From Symsagittifera roscoffensis (Eukaryota > Xenacoelomorpha > Acoela > Convolutidae): a DNA stretch of 64,000 nt. Location of the stretch: contig NC_087068.1 of NCBI RefSeq assembly GCF_963678635.1, forward strand, positions 18,479,872-18,543,871, written 5' to 3'. The translations under genes were made by a program, and so were the position numbers. The notes beneath the pieces were generated by a model. That model ran no database searches. It was not told where the DNA came from and saw only the letters and a list, made by a program, of their open reading frames with translations. This document shows, piece after piece, positions 32,942 to 44,165 of the stretch. How positions within the stretch are numbered: position 1 is the stretch's first letter; every line of letters begins with the position of its first letter.

Positions 32942-33476
32942 GTTCCGACGTTCGATACGAAAGTAACGGAATATTTGTGCTCGGGGTGGGTTTTTTTTCT
33001 TCAGACAAATTTCGACTTTTTAACTAGCCATTTTTGACGAAGTTTTTTTATATCATTCGAAAGGTATTGTTGTTCTGAGCTCAAATGTGAAAAGATATTT
33101 CACCTGTGATCATTTTCCGTAAAATTATGAGGGTTTAAGATTGCCACTTTGGCCATTTTGACCAATTTGGAACAGTTAACGCGCGATATATTTCGCGCTT
33201 TTAACGTGTAAGCGGAGATTTAATCCGTCTTAGAAACCGTTCCGAATTGGTTGAAAGAAGCTTATTTGCAATAATTGATGTGTTACAAGGAGCAAAATTT
33301 ATCTTTTTGTACTTCATATGGCGTGTTGGGGGATGATTTTCATGAAAATTTTCAAATTTAGAATAAAAATTTCATTTTATTTTATTACATTTAGTTTTTT
33401 ATGTTTTTGCTGCTTCATAAACCTTAAAAGGCAGTCGGAAAATTCAAGGTTTTGCCCTGATACAAGCAGTCTTGTT
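32942..33476 (+). mobile_element. Family A element, near full length
   Basis: GTTCCGACGTTCGATACGAA, GTGCTCGGGGTGGGTT, ACGCGCGATATATTTCGCGC, CGTGTAAGCGGAGATTTAAT, CATATGGCGTGTTGGGGGAT, AAAGGCAGTCGGAAAATTCA and TACAAGCAGTCTTGTT, in that order. One of the best-preserved copies. It lies in Gbeta intron 4, about 550 bp upstream (minus-strand downstream) of exon 4. Confidence 0.85.
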
Positions 33477-34025
33477 GCTTTTTGCCTTTTCACAAATTAG
33501 AAAGTGGTTAGGTTTCAATCAAAAAGATAGATATTCTGTTTCAGGCCCACCATGATCCGAGCTCGTTGCCTGAGGTCTTTGCTTAAGTGTGAGGCAAAAT
33601 TACAGAGCCCAGAAAAATAGCCAAAAATATGACAGATTTTCTTAAACCATGGTTAAAAACGATCTGTAATTTTTTGGCTATTTTTCGAGGCGCAAAAGCA
33701 AATCTCCGTTAAGAGCTGAACAGGTCATAGGGTGGTCCTTCACCTTAAATGGATAAATCGTCTCAGTTTTAAAAAACTTAGTTTAAAATTTCCTTAGCCG
33801 AAAATTTGGTGGCTTGAGATCCACCATAATCCCTGTATTTTGCTTCCCAGGGTTTGGGAACATTTCCCAGTCAAGGCAATTAGCCAAGAAAGGTTCTAAC
33901 AGCAGTAAAGCAAAAAGGAATGAACAGCCCAAATGTAGGTGTTTTCCCTCGTGGATATCGAGGTTTTTTCTATAACTGTCCACGAAATAGATAGATGACT
34001 GGCTATCTGAAGGTGCTTTACTTAC

Positions 34026-34092
34026 CATGTGGTGTCGCCAGAACTGGAGATAATTTGATGATCGTCCATGAAGCGGCAACAAGAGAGATAGC
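34026..34092 (-). CDS. GNB1: Gbeta coding exon 4 (residues 144-166)
   Basis: A 67 nt exon: acceptor TTGTAG, then [20 protein letters not shown] plus TC, donor GTAAGT in phase 2. It begins blade 3 and supplies Tyr145 of the effector-contact surface. The length is identical to the vertebrate exon. It was found by matching the gap between exons 3 and 5. Confidence 0.95.
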
Positions 34093-34798
34093 CTACAACA
34101 CACGGCAAACCATGAGAACGCTCCAGAATTGCAAGAACGCTCGAGAATTCGGGAAACCAAACAATATTAAGCCTTTGCCAACAAGCGTTTATCAATTGAT
34201 AGGCAAAGAATAATTTATGTCAAATTAAAACAAAGGTAACTACAGACGCGGGTCAACGATTATCTCGAGGAAGATATTTTCACAAAAAAAATGAAAAATG
34301 AATCGATTTTTTTTCTAAGTCAATCAAGCTGATCTTCTAAGCTCTCTCGCTACACTATAGTCCGTTCTTTTGCCAATTTTTGGAGGGTTAAATTTTTTAA
34401 ACACTCCCCTCAGGGTTAGTATATATCGAGATCCGACGGGGCCTTTCGAAAATTGAAGGGTTGATTGACCAATATTGGATGTCCTAAGATAGTACCAAAG
34501 GGGGCGGCACCCTTTGGGTCGTCAAGGGGTCGAATAATCGAGGGTGCATAAATTTCAAGGTCAACCTGAAACGGCTTCTAAAAATGAACCACATCAATCT
34601 ATTTTTTAATCAGATTGTTTTAGACGTATGCAAATCTTTTAACGCCATGGTTATCATGGTTATCGTAGTAATGGAAAATAGTTTTCGCGACTTTTAAAGA
34701 GGATGTTGCGCGAATTTCAAATAGAAATATAAAGTGAAAGATAAGGGAGGACTGTAGAAGGCGCAGATGTGATGTTGCGAGGTGTGGTATTGACGTAC
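34093..34798 (-). other. Gbeta intron 3
   Basis: 706 bp, donor GTACGT, acceptor TTGTAG. Contains a family C fragment at about 34316-34550; the rest is AT-rich. Confidence 0.9.
34316..34550 (+). mobile_element. Family C MITE fragment
   Basis: ACTCCCCTCAGGGTTAGTAT, ATATCGAGATCC, AAAGGGGGCGGCACCCTTTG and GGTCGTCAAGGGGTCGAATA match the right half of the intact copy at 23956. No TIR at either side. Confidence 0.55.
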
Positions 34799-35025
34799 CT
34801 GTGTGTCCGTTGAGTTCGCGGGTGACCTTGACATTGCCCTCTCTGGTTTTGAGTCCATAGATGGAGCAGATGTTGTCCAGACCCCCGCTGGCCACAAATG
34901 CACCACTGGGGGCATAAGCACACGTCATCACCCACGAGGAGCGAAGGGGGATGGCGTGGACTTTGTTAGTACTGTAGGAGTCCCACACTATCAACTTACC
35001 ATCCTGACTCGCACTCACCAGGTGT
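34799..35025 (-). CDS. GNB1: Gbeta coding exon 3 (residues 68-144)
   Basis: Acceptor TTTCAG. It encodes [20 protein letters not shown], then [20 protein letters not shown], the end of blade 1 and blade 2, through [16 protein letters not shown]. Trp99 of the Galpha/effector contact surface is present (SSW). Phase 1 donor GTACGT. The 227 nt equal the vertebrate 64+163 pair. Confidence 0.95.
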
Positions 35026-35769
35026 CTGAAATCAGCAAAAGTTCACTAAGGTGAGAAAGAAGCGCATGTATATTTTTTAGATCACAACTTTCCAAAGATG
35101 CCCATTATTTGTGGTAAAGATTTTTTAGAGTGCTTTGAGAGAGCTCAGAAAATTACTTTTTTGGTTAACTTCAAAAATCAGGACGGCAAAATTTCAGAAA
35201 GATTTTCAATAACCCCCCCCCCCCCCCATCTTAATTCCTGCGCTCGCCAATGCAGCGAATCATTCTTAGAAACTATGATTTCATGTAGTGTTTTTAGTGT
35301 TTTGGGCATGGATCTACTTCTCCCCCTCCCCCTCCCCCCCATGGAACCAGTGAAAAATATCCACCCCTAAAGATATGCCAAGGCATTCGCCAAATTTGTA
35401 CCTTACAACGAACCCCCCTTGCAGCAATAGAGTAAAATAAAAAAAATCGTTTTAGAAAAAGTGTAGGAGTAGGCTGAATTTTTATTTAACAATAGTTTAT
35501 TTTTGGTTTTCCGAGCTCTCTCAAAACAATACGAAGAACAAAATTTGCCAAAACCCTCTGAGCCGCAGGTAGATTTTTGAAAAACGTTTTTGGGCACTTT
35601 TTTGAGGGTTTTGACCACAACACGAATTTTTTTCTGCGTTTTCCCTATTAAAAATTTAGATTAAATAGTGCTGAAATCCCTGAAAAAAAATTGCGCCCTT
35701 TCCGCACTCCCCCTAAAATGACCCCTGGTAGAAATAACGACATTTTGCTATATAGTTGTTTGGACTAAC
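35026..35769 (-). other. Gbeta intron 2
   Basis: 744 bp, donor GTTAGT, acceptor TTTCAG. Contains C-rich tracts at 35211-35229 and 35321-35340 and a family C fragment running to within about 40 bp of exon 2. Confidence 0.9.
35470..35733 (+). mobile_element. Family C MITE fragment
   Basis: GGTTTTCCGAGCTCTCTCAA, AACCCTCTGAGCCGCAGGTA, CGCACTCCCCCTAAAATGA and CCCCTGG. Left TIR not recognised; right end degenerate. Confidence 0.55.
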
Positions 35770-35915
35770 TTGGAGTCGCCAGCCCAGTGCATGGCATATA
35801 TTTTGGCTAGATGTCCGCGGAGGGTGCGCCGGGTGCGCATCTGGATCCTGGCAATCGTCTCTATCCCCGCCACCATCTCGTTCAAAGTACTGTCCGCCGC
35901 CGCCTTCCGCGCATC
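35770..35915 (-). CDS. GNB1: Gbeta coding exon 2 (residues 20-68)
   Basis: Acceptor ACTAG, then [20 protein letters not shown], then [20 protein letters not shown] and AMHWAGDSK. It completes the N-terminal helix and starts blade 1. [18 protein letters not shown] is near-invariant in animals. The linker at about residues 30-42 ([12 protein letters not shown]) differs from the LSQxxxNxDPVG of most animals and is the most divergent part of the protein. Phase 2 donor GTTAGT. The 146 nt equal two vertebrate exons (39+107), so one ancestral-type intron is absent here. Confidence 0.95.
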
Positions 35916-36112
35916 CTAGTCACACACACATATATACACTACTTGACTTGTTTATTTATACTTGGGTTATATAATTCGGTCGATGCTGATACTATTCCTG
36001 TCTGCGAATATTTTTTTCTCATAACTACCATAGCAGTGCCATTAGAACAGTAGCACAGAAATGAGAAGCTTTAGAAAAAACTATAAAAGTCAAAATCAAA
36101 TTGATGCTTTTC

Positions 36113-36600
36113 GTTCCGACTTTCGAAGAAAGCGACGGATTATTTATGCTCGGGATGAATTAGAACTTGTTGACAGAATCTTTTTTACCATGAATTAAGT
36201 ATTGTTGTTCTAAGCTCAAATATAAAAAAAGATATTTCAGTTTTGATTATTTTCCGTAAAATTATGGAAGTTTAAAATTGCCAAATTAGACAATCAGCAT
36301 TAGTAACTGATCCAAGTTAAACTGAGGTATGTAATTTAGTTTCTTAAACATTTTGCTGCAATATCTCGCCGTGCAGCAAAAAAAAACTACAGAAACCAAA
36401 AATATATCACTTTGTACTTTATATGGCGTGTTGGGGATGGCTTATGAAAAAATCTTCAGAAATTAAAAAAAAAATTTGAGATATTTGTTCTTCAGAAATT
36501 TTTTTGAAATATTTGTCTTTTTTTTAGGCTAACACTTTTCTTTAGAGCTCAAAACCCAGTCGGAACATTCAGAGCTCTGCCCTTATAGGAGCACTGTTGT
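36113..36600 (+). mobile_element. Family A element
   Basis: GTTCCGACTTTCGAAGAAAG, GACGGATTATTTATGCTCGG, ATATGGCGTGTTGGGGATGG, CCAGTCGGAACATTCAGAGC and TCTGCCCTTATAGGAGCACT. The central CGCG palindrome is lost. Confidence 0.75.
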
Positions 36601-37208
36601 TTTGCTTCTGCTTTTAATATATGCATGAGTGACGTTTCGCCTCAATTCGAGCTCAGCCAATCAACTTTTGTTTTAATTTGAGGTTTTCCAAGTTAACGTC
36701 GTGAAAAATTCTCTTTAAGAGAATTTAAAACCCTGTCTTAAGAATTTTTGTTTATCTTTGTATAGATTTTTAACAAATTTTATCAAAGAGAAGGTATTTA
36801 AAAGAAGTTATATACATGAAATGACTCCAACGAAGAATATAAACAAATTGCTCATTGAAACAGTCCTTAAGCTAAGCTCTGCTAAGCTCTTCCAGCTCAG
36901 AAAAAGGTAATAACAAACTTTCATGCAATTTGTATTCCTTCTCCACTCAAAAATAAAAACTTTTGAACGCTCGGCAATGAAAACCGGTAATACATGAGTT
37001 AGAAGCTGAGATTTTTACAGATAAGAAAAATGACATTTACAGAAATATCTTTTTTTTGCCTCTATCAACTTAAACTATTGCTTCTGCACGAAAAATCCCG
37101 CATCAAACTCATTTTTTTTTAAACTCAGCTCAAAGTTATCTGATTATTACACAATCATGACCTTAAGTTCCAGTACAAAAAGTTTTAAGAACATTTGACT
37201 ATAGAATC

Positions 37209-37640
37209 AAACAATACTGCTCGTATTAGGACAAAACCCTGAATGTTGCGACTGTATTTTAAATTCTATGGAGTAGCTTAAATCAAAATAATTGAAGAAA
37301 TTTTCAAAAAAAAGAAAGCGTTTCCAAAATTCTTTCATTGAGGTTTTGTAAAATCATTTGGATTTCGTATCCAAATGATTTTGAAAAAATCTCAAAGAAA
37401 AAATAGTGAGAAATATATCGCGTCTTTATTGTCCCGCATTGACATTTTTTAATTTCCAATAGTTTTACGGAAAATGATCAAAATGAAATATCTTTTCTGT
37501 AATTGAGCTTGGACCAACAACGCTTTTTTGATGGTGTAAAAAATTCCGGGAAAAAGATTTAGTTGAAAAGTCAAAGATTGTCAGCATAAATAAAATTACC
37601 GAGCACAATTATTTCGTCAATTTCTTCAAAAAAAGTCCGA
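37209..37640 (-). mobile_element. Family A element
   Basis: AAACAATACTGCTCGTATTA, GGACAAAACCCTGAATGTTG and CGACTGTATTTTAAATTCTA at the left; ATTTCGTCAATTTCTTCAAA and AAAAGTCCGA at the right. An ATTTGGATTTCGTATCCAAATG palindrome sits at 37357-37378. Confidence 0.65.
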
Positions 37641-38132
37641 AAAATAGTAAGTTTAACCAGCACAAAACTTCAACAAAATTTTTTGTTTTTGAAAAACGAA
37701 GACAAATGAGTTTTGACTATTGAAGGAATTTTCACAAAATACATTTGGATTGCGAAAAAAAATTATCCATAAATTTGCTATTTCTAATACTAATAATAGT
37801 ATATTTTCAATGGACTCTGAAATTTGTCATTGCATTCCGCAGTTTTATGTGGTTTCAGTAATTTATCCTACCGCAAAAAAAAACACAACTGCCCATGCAA
37901 ACTAAATTAATTATGACTAAGCATATTTTTTTAAACTCAAACTGTCGGTGGATTCTGTGAATTTCTATGTAACCAAATTTCAGTTTCAAATTCTGTACCA
38001 TTTCAGAACTGAAAGACCATAATCCCTCCTGATGATTAATTAAACTTGATCGCATATCAAACAATGGATCTTTTGAAAAATTTGAAACCTCTGAAATGTT
38101 TCATTGACAAAGCTTAAGCTTTAAAACGTTTT

Positions 38133-38668
38133 TCAACCCGAAGTTCGAGGAGAATGTGGAATATTTATGATTGGGATGGTTTTTTCATTGAGTCAATTTT
38201 TAACTTTTTAACTATAAGCTTTATCAACGGTATTACCTTTTCAAATATTATGCAATTTGGAGCTCAAGTTTTAAAAATTGATTTTACTTGTGATAATTTT
38301 CACAAAGTAATCATGGTTTCAATTTATAATTTGATTATTATAATTCAGATTTGGATCATTAAAGCGCAACGTAATTCCCTCTACTGAAATGTAAGCGATA
38401 AATTAAACCAAATTGTAAGACAAACAAGCGGTAAGACAAACAAATTGCTCTTAATGGATTGTTAATAGACTCAAAATATATCCTTATCTACTATCTCTTT
38501 ACATAACTTGTAGGGGGGATAAAATCAGGAACTAAAGTTTGAAGAAAAAGTTAACATTTTTTTTTTCATTTTTTGATTAATTTATAGGATTTTTTCACCA
38601 AGAAAATTTTCAGTGACATTACAGTTGGAACAATCACAACTTTGCTCTGATTTACGAACAGTCTTTTT
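38133..38668 (+). mobile_element. Degenerate family A element
   Basis: ACCCGAAGTTCGAGGAGAAT, GTGGAATATTTATGATTGGG and ATGGTTTTTTCATTGAG at the left; CAGTTGGAACAATCACAAC, TTTGCTCTGATTTACGAACA and GTCTTT at the right. The body is heavily diverged. Confidence 0.5.
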
Positions 38669-40137
38669 AAATCAAAAACTTTTTGTTTTTAGTTTCTGCA
38701 AAGATAAGAAACTGAATTAATATCATCCATTATTTAGAGCAAAATTTATTTATGAGCAAGGTTACAAACAAGAGAAAAATACAACCAAAATGATGTACAA
38801 AAAACAGTGTCATCTGTTTTTCATTCAATATTATTTTGTTTTGATCAAATATCAAGCTTCAATTCAAACTGCAGAGATTTCAGAGACAAATGATTTTGTC
38901 ACTTTTGTTGCACCTTGAAGTTCCGAAATGATTTCTTAATGAACATTTTTGAGCTCAAGTCAATGAGATTACTCAGATGCTATAAAAGTTTGCCGCTAAA
39001 AACGGTAAAAGGAAAACTTCTATACAATAACTATACTGAAACTTTTTTTCAAACCCAACGATAACGACAAAGACCACAAAATTTTCTACCGTTTGAAATG
39101 GGGGCTTTCGATGCACGATTTGTTTTTTCAGTTTGTAAGAAAACAGAAGAAAACTAAGGAAAAAAAATGCGCCTATTAAAAAATTCCAGTGAAAATACGC
39201 CTAACTAGCATTTTTATTTTGAAAAAACCTCAGAAGAAAAAATAAACCGTTTTGTGGGCACGAATTGAAAAGTGAAAACTAAAATCAAATCAAACAAACC
39301 GCTATCTTAAACGTTGTGTTGTGGCTTACCTTCAACTAAACTTTTACTTTCAAAAAGTTCAATTTAAATAAAATTATGCTCACACATAATTTAAAAAAAT
39401 TTGTGCCTAAATTTTTAATTTTCTTACTAAACTGTTCGCAATTTTAGGCCTGAAATTGAGTCCAGCAAAACAGAAACATACCAAGTTACTCTACGAAAAA
39501 TAGAATAAAGTTTTTTTTTGCCAGAAAAAAATTATGAAAAATTTCAAGGGTTAAGTAGCAAAACTCTTATCAAACAAAATTGATCGGTGTTGTATCGTAG
39601 ATATTTTAAGCTACGCAATTCGCCTAAAACATTAAATGTTTTTTAAAAAACAAACAGGAAAATTATATTGAAAGACACAGGCAATTAATTATGCGGTCAA
39701 TACCCTTCCTCAAAAAGTTTTTTTTCTAATCAGTGATGATGATTTTTTTATGAGCATGATTTAATGAAAAATTTTTTTTTTGTATTTTGTATGAATCAAA
39801 GTTTTGTTCTATTTGTATTTTTTTAGTCATTTAACGCTAATAAATTTACTGTTTTTATTTTTTATCCCGTAAAAAACGAAATCGGTCTAATATAATTAAA
39901 TTTGTTCGCTGAGTGTTTCGTGTGTTGTCTTTTCAAGTTTTATCAATAAGATAAATCGTTCCGGTTATATGTTTCAGTTATAACAAATTCTTTACTAATG
40001 ACTTTTTTTGCTTTCGAATGAAAAAGTAAACCTATTTCCTCGTTCAATATTTAATGATACAGAAGTGCACCTTCAAAACTTACTTTTTATCGAGTTATGA
40101 GGCAAACTCTGGACATATTTTTCAAGTTCCTTAAGAT

Positions 40138-40140
<3 letters not shown>

Positions 40141-40198
<58 letters not shown>
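40141..40198. repeat. (AT)n microsatellite
   Basis: 58 bp of pure AT, directly followed within 25 bp by the end of a family B element. Confidence 0.95.
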
Positions 40199-40201
<3 letters not shown>

Positions 40202-40219
40202 AGAATTTTTCCACAGTCT

Positions 40220-40816
40220 AACAAGGATAGCCGGTTGCTGTGCAAGTAGCACAGAATGTTCCATGCACAATCAATAGAAACCGCAAAAAATGTAAAATGT
40301 AATTAAAACATCTGCAAAAAAGCGTAAAAATTAATCTATTAGGGCATAATTGACCTTTTTTTCAAAAAATAAATGACAAAAAAATGAAGAAAAATTTTTA
40401 AAAACTTTTGGAACTATTTCCACTCAACGTTTCCATATTTTTAGAAACATTTTATTGCCAAAGAAGCGCTAAGCAAAGCTTCCAAAAAAGTTTTTGTCCA
40501 GTAAAATTAGGTTATCTCACCCCAAATCACCAAACTTCATATAGCGAACATTATTTAATCGCTTTACTCGCCCAATATTCAATTAAAGCTCAAAACCTTT
40601 GAAATGGTTTTTGTCGACTCTTGGAATACTTTTGAAAATTGTCAAAACTTGTTCAAATCAGAACTAAAAGGAATTAGAAGTGATATATTACTCGAACAAT
40701 TCCGATGTTTCTTTCTGGTACAACCTTTTTGACCTTTTTGATTAAAAAAAAGAAATACAAACAAAAACACACACGAATAAAACTTCCTCGCCTTTTTCAA
40801 CGGTCAGAATAACGAA
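40220..40816 (-). mobile_element. Family B element
   Basis: ACAAGGATAGCCGGTTGCTG, TGCAAGTAGCACAG and AATGTTCCATGCAC at the left (hairpin stem CTGTGC/GCACAG intact); TTTTTCAACGGTCAGAATAA at the right. Internal GCGCTAAGCAAAGCTTCC and CGCTTTACTCGCCCAATATT. Confidence 0.75.
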
Positions 40817-41538
40817 AAGCCAGGATCTAAATTGCAGTTTTTCCAGTGTCAGTCGGTCGTTATGTTATCGCAAGAATAGTAGATCTGATTGAATATTGCA
40901 CTACTCGCACTCCTATTTCTACTTCAGCTTTAATTATTTACTTTCTGATATCTCGCCTAGTTCCCAAAAACCAAAAACCAAAAACATCACCAAAAGGGAG
41001 CTTTGTCTGTTCCTTTTGTTTCAGCATTGCTGCTGAATATTAATTTAGACTAGGCTAATCATCACTGCTGCGGGTGAGGTTACAGTTTTTATCCGAAATA
41101 ATAATCAAAAAATTGTTTGCCCTTGTTGAGCAGGGAAACACCAGCGATTTCCTCTCAAAAATGAACAGGCCTTATCTTGTTTTTCCCCTCCTTGGTATTA
41201 TGATTTCATTTTTTTTTCAGTTTTGCTGTAATTAAATAACGGTTAGCAAATAATAAAAATGTGTCCTCATGCGTGTTTCCGGTCCACTAACTGTAACAAA
41301 AAAATTTCTGCTCATCAGAAAATTTTATGAATAAGAAGAAAATTAGACCAAAAAAATTAACAATCATAAATACCAAGACATAAAAATCATCATAATTTAA
41401 TATATTCTAAAACAAATAATCTAAATTTTAAAAAATTATCACAATCATCATTAAAAAAATCATAATATTAGTAATTATAACAATAGCAGAATACTAACAA
41501 CAAAAATCTTGATTTTAATCAGCATCGTCAAAATAACC

Positions 41539-42051
41539 ACAAGGATAGCCGTTTACTGTGCAAGTAGCACATAATATTCCGACTAAAGTCTTCAAAAGCC
41601 ACAACGTTTTTTATAAAAATTAGTGTCGTTTTTTCGGCGTGGTGTGATAAAAGGGTCTGAGCGATTACTGTTTTTGATTCCAAAAAGGCGCTAAAATACT
41701 GAAAAACACTAAGATTACTTGAGTTTTAGTTTTAAATTAAGCCATTGTAAGCTTTTAGGCAATTAAAAAAGCTATTGTAAGCCTGCTCGCGCTCTTTTTT
41801 TGCTCGAAATAAGACGAAAAACCAAAAACTTCTCTAAATGGTTTGTTTCTCAACAGAACTTTTTTGAAATTTTTTCTTATGCCGTTCAAGTCATGACTGT
41901 TAGGTTTTTATTATGCTATTTCACTGAATTCTCTCCGATGATTATTTGCAGTACCTTTTTGTACTAGCTGATTAGGCATAGAAATAAAAAAAAAGATAAA
42001 ACAAACCCGAATACAAAATTTCTCTACATTTTTCAAATGGTCGGAACAATA
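41539..42051 (-). mobile_element. Family B element
   Basis: ACAAGGATAGCCGTTTACTG, TGCAAGTAGCACAT and AATATTCCGACTAAAG at the left; TTTCAAATGGTCGGAACAAT at the right. Internal GGCGTGGTGTGATAAAAGGG and paired AGCTATTGTAAGCC units. Confidence 0.75.
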
Positions 42052-42464
42052 ATCACTTTCATGATCATATCATAATCTTGATACTCATAATAAAAAAAGA
42101 TTTAATAACATATTTCTAATCATGATAGTAATAAGGTCAGTATTCATAGAAAACCTTTCCAAAACTTAGCCAAAATTTCACCGCTCATTTTTGCTTTTTT
42201 AACACTAGGCTATTATTGTCTGTCTTAAGTCGTCTAACGTTTTTATTTTTCGTTTGCCCAATTTCAACTTTTTTGTACAATTGTCATTTTTAAAACTCAA
42301 ATTTTATTTTCACCTCAACTTGTACTGTTTTACAACATGCATTTCCCCAATAATAAAAGTTTCTTTCCGCATTTTATACTTTAGGCACTCAATTTCATAA
42401 GAAGTGATAAAAAGTAAATTACGGGGCGATAGTATGTAATAACTTTGACGAACTATCGCACCAT

Positions 42465-42840
42465 GAAAAAATGTGTCGTATCAGGGCAAAGCCGTGAATA
42501 CTTTGACAATCTTGTAACGTCATTGCAGTTGATTTTGATTGCTAATTAAAATTAAAGTAAAGAAATTTTTGATTTTTTTTGGATCAATTTTTAAAATATA
42601 CAGGCAAAACAAAATACAAAGCGATAAATTTCGCATAGAGTAGCTCGTTAATAATACTAAATAGTTAATCTCAAATCCCCATAAGTTTACAAAAAAGATA
42701 ACAAGTAAATTGCCTCTTTAACTTCGAGCAATAGATTTTAGATTAAAAGTGGCAGGTTAAACACTCAAAAAATGCCCGGCGATAAAAAAAGTCAAATCTG
42801 GCACAAATATTATGTCACTTTCGTCAAAGGTCAGGACAAT
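42465..42840 (-). mobile_element. Family A element, shortened
   Basis: GTGTCGTATCAGGGCAAAGC and CGTGAATACTTTGACAATCT at the left; TATGTCACTTTCGTCAAAGG and TCAGGACAAT at the right. Central part deleted. Confidence 0.6.
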
Positions 42841-42985
42841 CAAAGTATTTTCTAAAGTTGCTTTAGAATCTACTAAAATCTTTTAACCCTCTAAAAGTGC
42901 ATTTTTTCTTGTCATAAAGCAGCTTCTTCAAAAACGTTCTGCCTCCTCCATTTGTATTGTGCGAAGGAACTTATAAGCGACTTAC

Positions 42986-43042
42986 TCTGATTTTGTTTTT
43001 TAAAGCATCCACCTCCTGACGAAGCTGGTCGATCGAAGCCAT
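42986..43042 (-). CDS. GNB1: Gbeta coding exon 1 (residues 1-19)
   Basis: ATG at 43042 opens MASIDQLRQEVDALKNKIR, the N-terminal coiled-coil helix that pairs with Ggamma. The exon ends in phase 0 at AGA with donor GTAAGT. The length of 57 nt equals the first coding exon of vertebrate GNB1. Immediately upstream the minus strand reads ATCGATACAG before the ATG. That could be an acceptor but lacks a pyrimidine tract, so whether a splice site lies directly at the start codon is undecided. Confidence 0.95.
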
Positions 43043-44165
43043 CTGTATCGATGATGTCAGATCACTCTTTCACTAGTAGCACTACTGGTTATGATTCAAG
43101 ACACTCTTCTCCGTTTCTTTTTCTTATTAGATCAAAGCAAGAGAATGATAGATGGTGCACACGAGGCAACAGCCAATCAAATTAGACTTAACTTGACTAG
43201 GTGTGCTGCACAGAAAATACAGTTTCTTAAACTTTGTAAAATGAGTTTGAGTCGTATGAGAGCTTTCGGATTTGTGTCGCTTCTCTAGTCGAAGTTCTTT
43301 TCCTTCTCTCTGGACCCACACAATAGCCGGGACAGGTTGTTGGCTGAGAGCATCAAAGGAGAGATTGATAATCAAGCTGATAAAACTCACGCCGAAGTCC
43401 CTAAACAAATCATACTCGAAATTCAAAATAAGTTCAGCAAAATCAAGAATAATGTATCACCAAAAATAGTTAATTTTAATTTAAATGAAGTCAACGGAAA
43501 GCCGGAAAAATGTCTTAAGGTACACAATGTAACTTTTAAAAAAATGATAAACTTTTTAGGCTTTCAAATTTTGAAGAAATAATACATTATGTTAAAACGC
43601 TCTCAATTTAGATAATCTTTGATGATTGAAAGTTTTTTTCATAGAAAAATTATATGCAATTTACGCAGGTTACCCAAAAGTATAATATGACAAAAAGATA
43701 CATTTTTTACTCCGCTGGGAAACGTAAAAATCAAAAAACAAATTTTCCGAAATTAAAACTTTAAAACGTTTTTTTTTGCGCCGCCATTTGCAGTTTAGTG
43801 ATTAGAGAGCGTAATTTCGTCTTGCAATTGAACTCAAAATAATCTCAAATTAAATCAAAATTTAAATTGCTAAAAAAATACTAATGCATTTATTATGATT
43901 GATGAACATCCAAACCCAAGTCAGTTTTCAAAACTACAATACAAACACGAGAAATTTTTCAAATTAGAGAGTAGTTTGGCCACTTTTAAACGATGTTTTC
44001 AAATTCGTTTTTTAGAGAGTCCAACGTAAAAGAAGTAGCGCCAGAGCAATGGGAGCTACCATAGTCTGGGAGACAGCAGATGGGCGGCAAAAACACTTTC
44101 TAGTTTTTCAAAGACCGTTTATAGTCAGTTCAAGCTGTGTATTCAACCTTGCTAGCTCACATAAC
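43043..44165. other. 5' flank of the Gbeta coding region
   Basis: Should contain the Gbeta 5' UTR if it is not further upstream, but I cannot assign it. On the plus strand, 43290-43322 is a good acceptor-like sequence (TTTTCCTTCTCTC...CAATAG) followed by about 80 open codons (AESIKGEIDNQADKTHAEVP) and a possible donor CTTAAGGTACAC near 43520. The coding signal is weak. Confidence 0.3.

Larger units (their letters stand above)
24770..34025 (-). other. Gbeta intron 4
   Basis: 9256 bp, donor GTAAGT, acceptor GACTAG. Mostly transposon copies of families A, B, C, D and F, listed separately. The gaps 24912-25700 and 31863-32941 hold AT-rich sequence with nothing recognised. A 36 bp imperfect inverted repeat (TAGCCAAAAATATGACAGAT against ATCTGTAATTTTTTGGCTA) lies at 33605-33692. 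Confidence 0.9.
35916..42985 (-). other. Gbeta intron 1
   Basis: 7070 bp, donor GTAAGT, acceptor ACTAG. Contains family A copies (36113, 37209, 38133, 42465), family B copies (40220, 41539) and an (AT)n tract. 38669-40140 is AT-rich with nothing recognised. Confidence 0.9.
22041..43042 (-). other. GNB1: Gbeta gene locus, seven coding exons
   Basis: Coding exons 43042-42986, 35915-35770, 35025-34799, 34092-34026, 24769-24568, 22735-22519 and 22147-22041 join to 1023 nt, 340 residues plus stop, the standard length of Gbeta1-4. All six introns are GT-AG: about 7.1 kb, 0.74, 0.71, 9.3, 1.8 and 0.37 kb. Exon lengths 57/146/227/67/202/217/107 match the vertebrate GNB1 layout as I know it, except that the vertebrate 39+107 and 64+163 exon pairs are each fused here. 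The product is the seven-bladed WD40 propeller that binds Ggamma, docks the Galpha switch II region and signals to effectors at the inner plasma membrane. Introns 1, 4 and 5 hold most of the transposons in this half of the window. The 5' UTR exon and promoter were not identified. Confidence 0.95.

Noticed and set aside
34803..35054. Plus-strand 83-codon ORF
   Set aside because: Antisense shadow of Gbeta exon 3.
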